DNA of 64,000 nucleotides, from contig NZ_CP029608.1 in the NCBI RefSeq assembly GCF_003352185.1, positions 3,224,001 through 3,288,000 of the forward strand. The letters are read 5' to 3'. The stretch comes from Pseudomonas kribbensis. GTDB lineage: Bacteria > Pseudomonadota > Gammaproteobacteria > Pseudomonadales > Pseudomonadaceae. Positions within the stretch are counted from its first letter, which is position 1. Every line of letters begins with the position of its first letter. Positions 63,905 to 64,000 of this stretch are shown piece by piece. The notes beneath the pieces were generated by a model. The model ran no database searches, was not told the origin of the DNA, and saw nothing but the letters and a program-made list of their open reading frames with translations. Position numbers and translations under genes: made by a program.

Positions 63905-64000
63905 TCCCCGCCCAGTGACTGCTAACCTGAATGGCAATGACATGTATTAACGGTTTGTTTGACGTTTTTTTCTCATTTGCCTCTCTACATTGCCAGCCAG

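Overview
The window looks like a chromosome segment of a fluorescens-group Pseudomonas. Support: high and even GC coding sequence, an inverted pair of Pseudomonas-type REP repeats (53262-53356), a polyamine (glutamylation) operon, an edb/ebo operon of the kind known from P. fluorescens, and PqiBC plus GT39 envelope genes. No tRNA, rRNA, CRISPR or insertion sequence was recognised.

Region 1 (1-30488) is a steroid catabolic island. It carries ring A/B genes (flavin monooxygenase hsaA cut by the left edge, its reductase hsaB, two ketosteroid dehydrogenase-type flavoproteins, 9-alpha-hydroxylase kshA and a kshB-like reductase, meta-cleavage hydrolase hsaD, hydratase hsaE, aldehyde dehydrogenase hsaG, aldolase hsaF). 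It also has a clear steroid delta-isomerase (ksi), a 3beta/17beta-HSD-like SDR and several other SDRs, and genes expected for the C/D-ring remnant (FadD3-like ligase, FadE pair, IpdF-like SDR, MaoC, thiolase). The extradiol dioxygenase hsaC is not in the window. A DUF1302/DUF1329 pair and a secreted SurE-like protein probably serve uptake or the envelope. A TeiR-like LuxR regulator (18566-19696) sits in the middle. A 19-bp palindromic motif, CTAGTCC-N4-GGACGATG, occurs about ten times, almost only in the promoter regions of this island, and is the likely operator of that regulator.

Region 2 (30489-46841) starts with an unusually AT-rich, gene-free leader and then runs as one rightward chain of twelve genes with overlaps or short gaps. 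The first six are the edb/ebo metabolite-traffic genes (EboD here fused to an N-terminal VTT/DedA-like membrane domain, then EboC, EboA, EboB, EboE, EboF). The last six are not a system I can name: two secreted proteins with a single C-terminal CxxCH haem motif, each followed by (or near) a large soluble protein of one shared unknown family, a secreted cysteine-containing protein, and a beta-propeller resembling ScyD/ScyE. This extended ebo operon is the best candidate for an undescribed system.

Region 3 (46846-49547) pairs an ECF sigma/anti-sigma operon with a divergent Tat-exported metallophosphoesterase and a cupredoxin. Region 4 (49555-55844) holds a DUF2252 protein, an AraC regulator and a polyamine operon (gamma-glutamylpolyamine synthetase, PotF-like binding protein, FAD oxidase). 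Region 5 (55886-64000) is envelope related: PqiB-PqiC without PqiA, a sensor kinase without a neighbouring response regulator, a membrane-anchored histidine phosphatase, and two tandem ArnT-like GT39 glycosyltransferases.
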